In this document: positions 27,018 to 34,896 of the stretch, piece after piece | How the letters are laid out: every line of letters starts with the position of its first letter | Numbering within the stretch: the stretch's first letter is position 1 | The notes under the pieces: model-generated | What the model was told of the DNA's origin: nothing | The model's database searches: none | The model's input: only the letters and a program-made list of their open reading frames with translations | Assembly (NCBI GenBank): GCA_020403245.1 | Contig: JADBYA010000030.1 | Span: forward strand, 124,001-188,000 | Direction: 5' to 3' | Length of the DNA: 64,000 nt | Origin: Flavobacterium sp. | GTDB taxonomy: Bacteria; Bacteroidota; Bacteroidia; Flavobacteriales; Flavobacteriaceae | Translations under genes and position numbers: made by a program

Positions 27018-27671
27018 ATGGAAGAGTTGGATTTATTAAAAAAAGCTTGGAAAAAGGATAGCCATTCTTTGGAACAAGTCACAGAAGTAGAAATTTATAA
27101 AATGTTGCATAAAAAATCATCATCTATTGTTAAATGGATTTTTTATATCAGTCTAATTGAATTAAGTTTTGGTTTCATTCTTAATATAATTATGTCATTC
27201 ACGAAATATGATTCAGAAAGTATAGAGTTGTTAAAAAAATGGAATTTATATTATTTCCACATAGCTATAACTGTAATTGTTTATATAGTCGTAATTTATT
27301 TTATTTATCGTTTTTATACAATGTACCGGAGCATTTCGGTAGTTGATACTACAAAGAATTTATTAGAATCAATTTTAAAAACTAGAAAAGTAGTAAAACA
27401 GTATGTAATTTTTAATTTAGTTAGCTTAGCACTTGTATTTGCAGTTGTTTTTAGTCTTGGTTTATATTATGGATATATGGATATTATGCTAAAAAAAGGA
27501 ATTACAACCCCAGAAATATCAACTAAAACTATTTTAATTAGTATTGCCATCATAGTACTATTTACTAGTATAGTAACTTTTATATTCTGGTTGTTCTACC
27601 GATTGTTGTATGGCATTTTACTTCGCAGACTTTATTCCAATTATAAGGAATTAAAGAAAATAGATTTATAA
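27018..27671 (+). CDS. Four-span membrane protein, possible sigma-factor partner
   Basis: A 217-residue protein. A charged 33-residue N-terminal segment (MEELDLLKKAWKKDSHSLEQ) resembles the cytoplasmic part of small membrane anti-sigma factors. Four membrane segments follow at about 35-60, 77-100, 125-150 and 168-197. It has a 5-bp gap to the sigma factor. I do not recognise a named family. The anti-sigma role rests only on layout and gene order. Confidence 0.75.
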   Translation: MEELDLLKKAWKKDSHSLEQVTEVEIYKMLHKKSSSIVKWIFYISLIELSFGFILNIIMSFTKYDSESIELLKKWNLYYFHIAITVIVYIVVIYFIYRFYTMYRSISVVDTTKNLLESILKTRKVVKQYVIFNLVSLALVFAVVFSLGLYYGYMDIMLKKGITTPEISTKTILISIAIIVLFTSIVTFIFWLFYRLLYGILLRRLYSNYKELKKIDL

Positions 27672-27733
27672 ACAAAAAGCCATGAGAAATAGGCTGAACA
27701 CAAAAGTTTAGACAAATATAGTAACACCCACAA

Positions 27734-27760
27734 AAAATCCCTCTCATGAAGGGATTTTCT
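27734..27760. terminator. Bidirectional rho-independent terminator
   Basis: A perfect 9-bp stem AAAATCCCT/AGGGATTTT with a 7-nt loop, flanked by A and T tracts on both sides, sits between the convergent membrane protein and acyltransferase genes. Confidence 0.85.
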
Positions 27761-27763
27761 TCT

Positions 27764-28600
27764 TTAGTTCTCTTTATCAGTGTTATCTTTATCAACCTGC
27801 CATTTTCTCAGTTTATGCAATCTTTCTTTTTCTTCTATTTCCTCGGCAGGAATAACTTTCAGGAACGATGGATGTTGCTCTATGGCATATTCTACTTTTT
27901 CGACAATTTGTTCTATGGTTTCGTTGTCATAATCTATGACCAACGGTTCTTTGATGATGAAAGATTGGAGAATATTTTTCTTTTTCAGGCGCAATCCTTT
28001 TTTGTCAAATGAACGACGAAAACCGTCAATAACAATAGGTACAACCACTGGTTTATATAGTTTGATAATATGAGCTGTTCCTTTTCGCACTGGTTTGAAT
28101 GACTTGGTGGTACCTTGCGGAAAAGTAATCACCCAACCGTCTTCAAGGGCAATCCTAATATTCTCGGTATCGTTGGGATTAATTTCGCGTTTTTCGGTTA
28201 CATCTTTGCCACCAGCACGCCAAGTTCGCTCCACACTTATAGCGCCAACATAGGACAAAATTCTAGGAAGTAAGCCCGCTTTCATTGTTTCGCTTGCCGC
28301 TACATAATAAATATTCATTTTGGGTTGCCACAAATACCCAATGTTTTTAATACTGTCATATCTTCCCGAAAGACTAGCATTAAAAACATGAAACATTGCT
28401 ACCACATCAGCAAAATAGGTTTGGTGATTGGAGATAAACAGTACGTTCTTATCAGGTAATGTATTGATAATTTCGGAACCTTCAATATGCAATTCGTTAA
28501 ACCCTCGGTATCGTCTGTGAGTGATTATACCAAAAATTCGGATTAACCATTTTTTTATAAAAAGTATATGACCAAAAGGATTCCTTTTTAGTAAACCCAT
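27764..28600 (-). CDS. 1-acyl-sn-glycerol-3-phosphate acyltransferase (PlsC family)
   Basis: A 278-residue LPLAT family protein. The acyl-acceptor block ISNHQTYFADVVAMF carries the active His, but His and Asp are separated by five residues instead of four. The second block FPQGTTKSFKPVRKGTAHI and a C-terminal PVVVPIVIDGFRRSF match the family. It probably makes phosphatidate or transfers acyl groups to another lipid. The ATG at 28600 is preferred; an upstream TTG would read through a mini-palindrome. Confidence 0.85.
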   Translation of the reverse strand: MGLLKRNPFGHILFIKKWLIRIFGIITHRRYRGFNELHIEGSEIINTLPDKNVLFISNHQTYFADVVAMFHVFNASLSGRYDSIKNIGYLWQPKMNIYYVAASETMKAGLLPRILSYVGAISVERTWRAGGKDVTEKREINPNDTENIRIALEDGWVITFPQGTTKSFKPVRKGTAHIIKLYKPVVVPIVIDGFRRSFDKKGLRLKKKNILQSFIIKEPLVIDYDNETIEQIVEKVEYAIEQHPSFLKVIPAEEIEEKERLHKLRKWQVDKDNTDKEN

Positions 28601-28618
28601 AATTTTATTTTTTATTAA

Positions 28619-28634
28619 TCCCGAAGTTTCGGAA
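28619..28634. repeat. Mini-palindrome related to TCCCGA/TCGGGA
   Basis: TCCCGAAGTTTCGGAA, an imperfect copy of the 25208 palindrome, lies just upstream of the acyltransferase start. The coordinates are accurate to about one base. Confidence 0.4.
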
Positions 28635-28658
28635 GGCAAATTTACAAAAACTTAACTT

Positions 28659-29297
28659 TTACATCACTAATTTCAACGTTTCTTTCAATTCACTCATCAT
28701 CATGGCTGTTGCTCCCCATATGAAATGATTATTTGCCTGAAATCCAGGAACATCAATACTGCCCGCATAGGATGTTTTCATGGCAATGGTAACCAAATTT
28801 TTATCATCCATAAACTCCGTCAAAGGAAATTCAACAATTCCAGCCACTTCATCTTCCTGGATTATAAATTTTAATTCTCTTGAACAATAACCTAAAAATG
28901 GATAGACCATGAAATTACTTGGTGGGATATACACTTCGGTGAAAGGGCGAATTACAGTAATAATAGAAGGATGAATCCCAATTTCTTCATGGGTTTCTCT
29001 AATGGCAGTATGTTCCAAATTAATATCATCTTCTTCTACCTTTCCACCAGGGAAAGCAATTTGGGAAGAATGCACACCATTATAAGATGTTCTAAGAATT
29101 AAAGCTAAATGCGTTTGTGAATTCTTGGGATAAAAAAGCATCATGACGGCCGCTTTTTTGGGAGTGATTTTAGTAAAATCGGTATTCTTCAATAGGTCTT
29201 CTCTGTTAGGTGGAACCATTTTTGCATGAGCATGCGTTGCTGGAAGATCAACATTTAGTATTTTTGGCGTATATTTTAAAAAGGCGTCAAAATGCAT
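28659..29297 (-). CDS. Nudix hydrolase, CoA pyrophosphatase-like
   Basis: A 212-residue Nudix protein. The Nudix region is FPGGKVEEDDINLEHTAIRE followed by THEEIGI, with the extended spacing seen in CoA pyrophosphatases (NudL/PCD1 type), and a preceding LRTSYNGVHSSQIAF stretch matches that family. It would hydrolyse CoA or oxidised CoA to 3'-phosphoadenosine phosphate and phosphopantetheine. Confidence 0.9.
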   Translation of the reverse strand: MHFDAFLKYTPKILNVDLPATHAHAKMVPPNREDLLKNTDFTKITPKKAAVMMLFYPKNSQTHLALILRTSYNGVHSSQIAFPGGKVEEDDINLEHTAIRETHEEIGIHPSIITVIRPFTEVYIPPSNFMVYPFLGYCSRELKFIIQEDEVAGIVEFPLTEFMDDKNLVTIAMKTSYAGSIDVPGFQANNHFIWGATAMMMSELKETLKLVM

Positions 29298-29364
29298 GTT
29301 TGTTACTTTTAAAATATAAAGTTACCCTAAAAAACCAAAGCAACCCAATTTTTATACCAATAAA

Positions 29365-29808
29365 ATGTACAGCAAAGAAGAAACACTACAAATCAAAAAA
29401 GAATTTTGGACTGCTTTTGCTGTAGCTTACCCAAGAAAATGGTTGCTTTATGACACTAAATTAAAAGATGTAACCTTCAAATTCTTCATAGATAACAAAA
29501 AGGCACAAGTGCTATTGGACATTGAACCGAAAGACGAAGAAAAACGAAAAATTTACTTTGAAAAAATTGAATCGCTAAAGACTATTTTATTGGAAGATTA
29601 TTTACCTGAAGCCATTTTGGAACGCAATTTTTATTTAGAAACAGGAAAAGTCATTAGTAGAATTTGCGTTGAAAAACTGGATGTGAGTTTAAATAACAGA
29701 GGGTATTGGCCTGCTATTTTTGATTTCTTCAATGAAACAATGACGCAGTTTGAACTGTTCTTTTACGAATACGAAGAGTATATCAAAGATTTAGAAATAA
29801 ATACTTAA
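29365..29808 (+). CDS. DUF4268 domain-containing protein
   Basis: A 147-residue protein with IKKEFWTAFAVAYPRKWLLYD, KKAQVLLDIEPKDEEKRKIYF and a C-terminal WPAIFDFFNETMTQFELFF, as in the DUF4268 family. The fold and function are unknown; some members are fused to nuclease or modification domains, but this one stands alone. Its 3' end overlaps the convergent DUF721 gene by 4 bp. Confidence 0.85.
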   Translation: MYSKEETLQIKKEFWTAFAVAYPRKWLLYDTKLKDVTFKFFIDNKKAQVLLDIEPKDEEKRKIYFEKIESLKTILLEDYLPEAILERNFYLETGKVISRICVEKLDVSLNNRGYWPAIFDFFNETMTQFELFFYEYEEYIKDLEINT

Positions 29809-30101
29809 CGAAAAATAATTGAGGTAACCACTTCTTTACGCAATTCTTCATTAATCATAGCGATAATTTTTTGTTTTCCATAACTTAACTCTTCGCGCAA
29901 CACAGCAGAGGTCAAGGAAACATAAAGTGTCGAACCTTTCAACACTACTTCTTTAGTATAACTGTTGACACCATTGCCCATTAAGGATTTCCAAGCGGCT
30001 TCCACATCGATTTTGTCCATACCTGCTTGTAGTTTATTTACTTGTATAAACTCTTTTAAAACATCTCGAATTGGACTTTCGTTGCTTTGTCGTTTTGCCA
30101 T
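29805..30101 (-). CDS. DUF721 protein, DciA-like
   Basis: A 98-residue DUF721 protein: IRDVLKEFIQVNKLQAGMDK, WKSLMGNGVNSYTKEVVLKG and LYVSLTSAVLREELSYGK. In other bacteria members of this family (DciA) help load the replicative helicase DnaB. Here it is a small single-domain version at the usual Bacteroidota length. Confidence 0.88.
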   Translation of the reverse strand: MAKRQSNESPIRDVLKEFIQVNKLQAGMDKIDVEAAWKSLMGNGVNSYTKEVVLKGSTLYVSLTSAVLREELSYGKQKIIAMINEELRKEVVTSIIFR

Positions 30102-30149
30102 TTGTGCTGAATTTATTTACTGCGTCAGTTCGCTACGCTCGTGTCAGTA

Positions 30150-30566
30150 TTATTTGAGAGAGAAAGGTTTGAATTTTTTATAGGTGTATTCTAAATTGTC
30201 TTTATTTTTTAATACCAACGTAGAATCGGCTAATTCAATGATTTCTTCTTGCCATTTGCCATAAAAAGTATTATATTCTATGAAGAAATTATTTTGTTTT
30301 TCCAGTATCTTAATGTTTTCTTTGATACCATTGGTCCTAAATTTTCCATCAAACTGAGGCATTACTTTTTGACGAAAACCAACATTGTCTTTTAGTTCAA
30401 AATAATCAATCGTTTCATTGACTTTATAGTCTTTCGTTTCACCTCCTACTAGTTTTACTTGTTTAATTTCCCAATAGCCATTGAGTTTATTCAAATCTTC
30501 TTTCTTTACCCCGGCGTGACAAGAAATTAATAAAACGGTGATGAATAATACTCCTAATTTTTTCAT
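30150..30566 (-). CDS. Hypothetical lipoprotein, lipocalin-like
   Basis: A 138-residue protein with a lipoprotein signal (KLGVLFITVLLISC) and a beta-rich body starting LNGYWEIKQVKLVGGE, which resembles lipocalin-like domains of Bacteroidota. No catalytic residues are recognised. It is 39 bp downstream of the adenine methyltransferase on the same strand and may be in its transcript. Confidence 0.8.
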   Translation of the reverse strand: MKKLGVLFITVLLISCHAGVKKEDLNKLNGYWEIKQVKLVGGETKDYKVNETIDYFELKDNVGFRQKVMPQFDGKFRTNGIKENIKILEKQNNFFIEYNTFYGKWQEEIIELADSTLVLKNKDNLEYTYKKFKPFSLK

Positions 30567-30605
30567 GTGTAGTTTTTATTTGTTTTTTAGAGGTCATTTG
30601 CAATC

Positions 30606-31688
30606 TTACTTCAAATATTTTTTGGCAAATTCTTCTCTTACATCATCAATAGAAACCATTTTGTGGTTGCGTTTTACATACCAAAACGTCCAACCGTTGT
30701 TGCTTTCTTTGCCTAAAAGTTGCGCACTTACTTTGTGAATAGAACCCACAAAACCATTGCTTTCAATGGATGAGTCGGCTTGAATTAAAGCTTGGTGTAT
30801 CTGGTCTTTGGAAAAAATAAAATCACCAACATGTACAAATCCTTTGTCAATCAAATTGATGAAAGGCACTTTAGGTTTTTTGACTTCTACTTTATATTCC
30901 AATAAATTATCTTTTATAGGAACTATTTCCTTCAATCGATTATTGGCCACATCGATATAAAAAGATTCTCTTTCGAAAGCAATAAAATTTCTGCCCAGTT
31001 TCTTAGCAACCGCTGCCGTTGTACCACTTCCAGAAAATGGGTCGAGTACAACATCACCCACATTGGAAGTGGATAAAATCACACGATACAATAATTCTTC
31101 GGGTTTTTGAGTAGAATGTGCCTTTTGTCCGTTTACTTTTATCCGCTCTTCTCCTTGACAAATAGGAATGAACCAATCGCTTCTCATCTGCAAATCGTCA
31201 TTCATAGTTTTCATGGAATGGTAGTGAAAGGTGTATTTCGATTTTTCTGATTTGGCTGCCCAAAGCATGGTTTCATGTGCATTATTAAATCGCGTTCCTT
31301 TAAAATTGGGCATCGGATTAGACTTTATCCAAACCACGTCATTCAACATCCAAAAACCTAAATCTTGTAACGAAGCACCTACTCGAAAAATATTGTGATA
31401 AGTTCCAATCACCCAAATGCTACCAGTATTTTTCAAAACTCTATGACATTCTTTAAGCCAATCATTAGTAAAGGCATCATAGATTTCCATACTAGCAAAC
31501 TTGTCCCATTCATCATCTACCGCATCGACTTTAGTTTGATTGGGTCTGGTTAATTCACCATTGAGTTGCAAATTATAAGGCGGATCAGCAAAAATTAAAT
31601 CAACTGAATTATCTGGAATTTGTTTTAACAAAGCAACACAATCGCCTTGATGAATAGCATTTAAAGTTAACGAACCTAGTGTTGACAT
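30606..31688 (-). CDS. DNA adenine methyltransferase, CcrM/HinfI-like
   Basis: A 360-residue beta-class N6-adenine methyltransferase. DPPYNLQLNGELTRPNQTKV, VDAVDDEWDKF, the long WVIGTYHNIFRVGASLQDLG block and MRSDWFIPICQGEERI closely follow CcrM. The SAM-binding VLDPFSGSGTTAAVAKKLG is C-terminal to DPPY. The last 80 residues match the CcrM C-terminal domain (NNGWTFWYVKRN), which helps sequence recognition. GANTC specificity is inferred. No restriction endonuclease gene is adjacent, so it appears to be solitary. Confidence 0.9.
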   Translation of the reverse strand: MSTLGSLTLNAIHQGDCVALLKQIPDNSVDLIFADPPYNLQLNGELTRPNQTKVDAVDDEWDKFASMEIYDAFTNDWLKECHRVLKNTGSIWVIGTYHNIFRVGASLQDLGFWMLNDVVWIKSNPMPNFKGTRFNNAHETMLWAAKSEKSKYTFHYHSMKTMNDDLQMRSDWFIPICQGEERIKVNGQKAHSTQKPEELLYRVILSTSNVGDVVLDPFSGSGTTAAVAKKLGRNFIAFERESFYIDVANNRLKEIVPIKDNLLEYKVEVKKPKVPFINLIDKGFVHVGDFIFSKDQIHQALIQADSSIESNGFVGSIHKVSAQLLGKESNNGWTFWYVKRNHKMVSIDDVREEFAKKYLK

Positions 31689-31746
31689 AAATTTTTCTTA
31701 ATTCACAAATTTAATTTTTAACTTTATAAAGTTATATGAAATGAAA

Positions 31747-31765
31747 TTAATGTTATTAACATTAA
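31747..31765. promoter_or_regulatory. Perfect 19-bp palindrome between divergent genes
   Basis: TTAATGTTA-T-TAACATTAA is a perfect dyad of 9-bp arms around one base, in the 122-bp region between the methyltransferase and serine hydrolase starts. The size fits a dimeric regulator operator. No regulator gene is adjacent. Confidence 0.5.
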
Positions 31766-31810
31766 ACTATTTTATACATTTAATAGTCTTAGGACATATA
31801 TAATTTTCCC

Positions 31811-32902
31811 ATGAAAAAAAAATTCCTGCTTTCGTTATTAGTAGTTTCTCTTTTTAGTTGTAGTTCCGACAGTTCTTCAACTCCCGAAGAACAAATGTAT
31901 TTTCCACCCATTGATGGAAGCACCACTTGGGAAACCAAATCCATAGCTGATTTAGGATGGAATGAAAGTGCGGTGCAACCACTTTTGAATTATTTGGAAT
32001 TGAAAAATTCTAAATCCTTTATCATTTTGGTCAACGGAAGAATTGTGATGGAAAATTATTTCAATGGACATTCGGCAACAACTCCATGGTATTGGGCAAG
32101 TGCTGGTAAGTCTATGACCTCTTTTATGGCAGGAATAGCACAACAAGATGGTTATTTGAATATTAATAATAAAGTATCTGATTATCTTGGAACAGGTTGG
32201 ACAAGTCTACCGTTAGCAAAAGAAAATTTAATAACGGTTAAAAATCAATTAACCATGACATCAGGTCTTGATGATGGAGTAGCTGACGATGATTGTACAC
32301 TGCCAAGTTGTTTACTCTATAAAGCAGATGCAGGAAATAGATGGGCATATCACAATGCAGCTTATACATTACTACATAAAGTAATTGGGAAGTCAATTCC
32401 TTCCTCATATAATGAAGATGTAAATAGTTATTTTACTGAAAAAATCAAATCTAAAATTGGAATGAACGGAAGTTGGATAACAGGTACAGGAAGTCCATAT
32501 AATATTGTTTATTGGAGTAATTCTAGGAGCATGGCACGTTTTGGTTTATGGACTTTGAATAGAGGAAAATGGAATGGAGAACAAATACTCAATGAAAATT
32601 ATTTTAACCAAGCTTCAACTACATCTCAGAATATAAATTTATCCTATGGTTATTTATGGTGGTTGAACGGGAAAGGAAGTTGTATGGTACCAACACTTCA
32701 AACTGTATTTCCTATAGATTTAATTCCTAATGCTCCAGATGATATGTTTTGTGGATTAGGTAAAGATGATCAAAAAGTTTATATTGTCCCAAGTAAAAAA
32801 ATGGTTGTAATACGAATGGGAAATGCTGCTGATTCTTCAAGTCCAGCTCTTACAGCGTTTGACAATGAATTGTGGACAAAAATAAACGCTTTATACCAAT
32901 AA
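31811..32902 (+). CDS. Serine hydrolase lipoprotein, beta-lactamase fold
   Basis: A 363-residue lipoprotein (signal LLSLLVVSLFSC, then a Ser-rich linker). The SxxK motif is in YWASAGKSMTSF and the YxN motif in WAYHNAAYTLL. A C-terminal GYLWWLNGKGSCM completes the fold. It is only distantly related to the serine hydrolase at 23931. Substrate unknown. The neighbouring small membrane protein gene on the opposite strand starts one base after its stop. Confidence 0.87.
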   Translation: MKKKFLLSLLVVSLFSCSSDSSSTPEEQMYFPPIDGSTTWETKSIADLGWNESAVQPLLNYLELKNSKSFIILVNGRIVMENYFNGHSATTPWYWASAGKSMTSFMAGIAQQDGYLNINNKVSDYLGTGWTSLPLAKENLITVKNQLTMTSGLDDGVADDDCTLPSCLLYKADAGNRWAYHNAAYTLLHKVIGKSIPSSYNEDVNSYFTEKIKSKIGMNGSWITGTGSPYNIVYWSNSRSMARFGLWTLNRGKWNGEQILNENYFNQASTTSQNINLSYGYLWWLNGKGSCMVPTLQTVFPIDLIPNAPDDMFCGLGKDDQKVYIVPSKKMVVIRMGNAADSSSPALTAFDNELWTKINALYQ

Positions 32903-33085
32903 TTATTTTCTATTTAGCAAACGAATAGTACCATAAACAAATAATAAAAAAGCGATAAGACGCAATCCCATAAAAACATTCGGTAATGGTTTTTCAATAA
33001 AATAGCTTATTACTACAATAACGATACTTATTAATATTAATTTTAATGGGGATGAATCTCTAAAAAATGATATAATTTTACTCAT
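32903..33085 (-). CDS. Small two-span membrane protein
   Basis: A 60-residue protein with two hydrophobic segments (LKLILISIVIVVISYFI and LRLIAFLLFVYGTIRLL) and a charged C terminus. It lies 5 bp after ftsY on the same strand, which supports it being a real gene in that transcript. Function unknown. Confidence 0.7.
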   Translation of the reverse strand: MSKIISFFRDSSPLKLILISIVIVVISYFIEKPLPNVFMGLRLIAFLLFVYGTIRLLNRK

Positions 33086-33090
33086 GTATT

Positions 33091-34044
33091 TTATTTAAAA
33101 AAAGAATCTACGAATTCATATTTATTAAAAACTTGCAAATCTTCAATGCCTTCTCCAACCCCAATATATTTCACTGGAATTTGAAATTGATCTGAAATAC
33201 CGATGACAACACCACCTTTTGCAGTGCCATCTAATTTAGTTACGGCAAGGCAGGTTACTTCTGTTGCTGCAGTAAACTGTTTGGCTTGCTCAAAAGCATT
33301 TTGACCTGTTGAACCATCCAAAACTAATAACACATCGTGTGGCGCGTCGATAACCACTTTTTGCATCACGCGTTTTACTTTGGTTAACTCAGCCATCAAA
33401 TTTACTTTGTTATGTAAACGTCCAGCTGTATCAATAATGACAACATCCGCGTTTTGGGTAACCGCACTTTGTAGTGTGTCAAAGGCCACAGAAGCGGGAT
33501 CGCTTCCCATTTGTTGTTTAACTAATGGAACTCCCACTCTTTCAGCCCAAATTTGTAACTGGTCAATTGCTGCAGCACGAAATGTATCAGCAGCTCCAAG
33601 AACTACTTTGTATCCTGCTTTATTAAATTGATGAGCTAATTTACCTATTGTAGTTGTTTTTCCAACGCCATTTACTCCCACAACCATTATTACATATGGC
33701 TTTTTATTGCTAGGGATGGTAAACTCTGTTTCTTCACCAGACTTGGTTTCAGAGAGTAAACCAGCAATTTCTTCACGGAGAATTAGATTTAATTCGTCAG
33801 TGCCAAGGTATTTGTCTTTTGAAACTCTTTCTTCAATTCTCTCAATTATTTTTAAAGTAGTATTCACTCCTACATCGGATGAAACTAAAACTTCTTCTAG
33901 GTTATCTAAAACCTCATCGTCAACTTTAGATTTACCTGCAACTGCTTTAGTAAGCTTTGAAAAAAACGAAGTTTTTGTTTGTTCTAAACCTTTATCTAAA
34001 GTCTCCTTTTTCTCGGATGAAAATATTCTTTTAAAAAAACTCAT
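33091..34044 (-). CDS. ftsY: Signal recognition particle receptor FtsY
   Basis: A 317-residue SRP GTPase. The N domain is at residues 20-105, and the G domain has GVNGVGKTTTIGKLAHQF, DTFRAAAIDQL, DTAGRLHNKVNLMAEL, TKLDGTAKGG and the closing GEGIEDLQVFN. The acidic A domain is very short, as usual in this phylum. It docks ribosome-SRP complexes at the inner membrane. Confidence 0.97.
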   Translation of the reverse strand: MSFFKRIFSSEKKETLDKGLEQTKTSFFSKLTKAVAGKSKVDDEVLDNLEEVLVSSDVGVNTTLKIIERIEERVSKDKYLGTDELNLILREEIAGLLSETKSGEETEFTIPSNKKPYVIMVVGVNGVGKTTTIGKLAHQFNKAGYKVVLGAADTFRAAAIDQLQIWAERVGVPLVKQQMGSDPASVAFDTLQSAVTQNADVVIIDTAGRLHNKVNLMAELTKVKRVMQKVVIDAPHDVLLVLDGSTGQNAFEQAKQFTAATEVTCLAVTKLDGTAKGGVVIGISDQFQIPVKYIGVGEGIEDLQVFNKYEFVDSFFK

Positions 34045-34095
34045 TTTAATTACGATTTATACCTTGAAAAGGGGTAAAATTTGAACAAATATAAA

Positions 34096-34128
34096 ATAAA
34101 AAAGCTACTTCCGATTGAAAGTAGCTTT
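34096..34128 (-). terminator. Terminator after the DUF4295 gene
   Basis: The stem AAAGCTACTT/AAGTAGCTTT is perfect over 10 bp with an 8-nt loop, and the minus-strand transcript continues into a T-run. It separates rpmB-rpmG-DUF4295 from ftsY, perhaps incompletely. Confidence 0.8.
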
Positions 34129-34148
34129 AATATATAGAGATTGTTGAG

Positions 34149-34301
34149 TTATTTCTTATTAAGGAAACTATCTACTTCTTCTGGCGTCATAATACTTTCT
34201 TGAAAAGTATAAGCACCTGTTTTTGGTGATCTAACCATTTTTATTGCTTTGGTTAATCTTTTAGAAGCTGTTTGTAACGATGCTACGGTCTTTTTTGCCA
34301 T
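34149..34301 (-). CDS. DUF4295 small protein
   Basis: A 50-residue basic protein, MAKKTVASLQTASKRLTKAI at the start and MTPEEVDSFLNKK at the end. This short family is found after rpmG in Bacteroidota and is thought to be linked to the ribosome only through its position. It was identified by reading the minus strand directly. Confidence 0.85.
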   Translation of the reverse strand: MAKKTVASLQTASKRLTKAIKMVRSPKTGAYTFQESIMTPEEVDSFLNKK

Positions 34302-34368
34302 GACTTATAGGTGTTATTTGAACTTTTAAATCTCTAATGCTACCATCTGAGATTATTAAAATCTGTAA

Positions 34369-34551
34369 TTATTTAATTTCTTTATGAACAGTCATTCTCT
34401 TTAAGATAGGATTAAATTTTTTAATCTCTAATCTGTCTGGAGTATTTTTTTTGTTTTTGTTTGTGATGTAACGAGAAGTTCCTGGAAGACCAGTTCCTTT
34501 GTGCTCAGTACACTCTAAAATAACTTGTATTCTATTACCTTTCTTTGCCAT
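34369..34551 (-). CDS. rpmG: 50S ribosomal protein L33
   Basis: A 60-residue L33: [20 protein letters not shown], then [20 protein letters not shown] and [11 protein letters not shown]. Only one of the zinc-binding cysteines remains (Cys14), so this is a zinc-independent (C-minus) form. Lies between rpmB and DUF4295. Confidence 0.96.
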   Translation of the reverse strand: MAKKGNRIQVILECTEHKGTGLPGTSRYITNKNKKNTPDRLEIKKFNPILKRMTVHKEIK

Positions 34552-34568
34552 CTTACTTTATTTTATTG

Positions 34569-34584
34569 TCCCAAAGTTCCGGGA
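34569..34584. repeat. Mini-palindrome, degenerate
   Basis: TCCCAAAGTTCCGGGA in the rpmB-rpmG spacer, related to the elements at 25208 and 28619. Confidence 0.35.
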
Positions 34585-34587
34585 TAT

Positions 34588-34824
34588 TTATTTGATAAAT
34601 CCTTCAACCTTTGCTTTTTTCAAAACAGCAGCCAATCCATTTTTATTGATTGTTTTAATGGTAGACGCAGCTACTCTTAACGTAATCCATCTGTCTTCTT
34701 CAGCAAGATAGAAACGTTTTTTAACTAAGTTTACAGAAAATTTTCTCTTAGTTTTGTTCATAGCGTGAGAAACGTTATTTCCTACCATCGCTCTTTTACC
34801 TGTAAGGTCACAAACTCTTGACAT
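34588..34824 (-). CDS. rpmB: 50S ribosomal protein L28
   Basis: A 78-residue L28: [31 protein letters not shown] and [20 protein letters not shown]. First gene of the rpmB-rpmG-DUF4295 unit with a clear promoter 37 bp upstream. Confidence 0.97.
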   Translation of the reverse strand: MSRVCDLTGKRAMVGNNVSHAMNKTKRKFSVNLVKKRFYLAEEDRWITLRVAASTIKTINKNGLAAVLKKAKVEGFIK

Positions 34825-34860
34825 GATGCTTTTCTTTTATCGTTATTCAATTCGAGGGTG

Positions 34861-34891
34861 CAAACTTAATGAAAATTTATTGTAGTAACAA
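34861..34891 (-). promoter_or_regulatory. Promoter of rpmB operon
   Basis: Read on the minus strand: TTG (34891-34889), 20-nt spacer, TAAGTTTG (34868-34861). Exact match to TAnnTTTG. Confidence 0.7.
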
Positions 34892-34896
34892 AAAAA

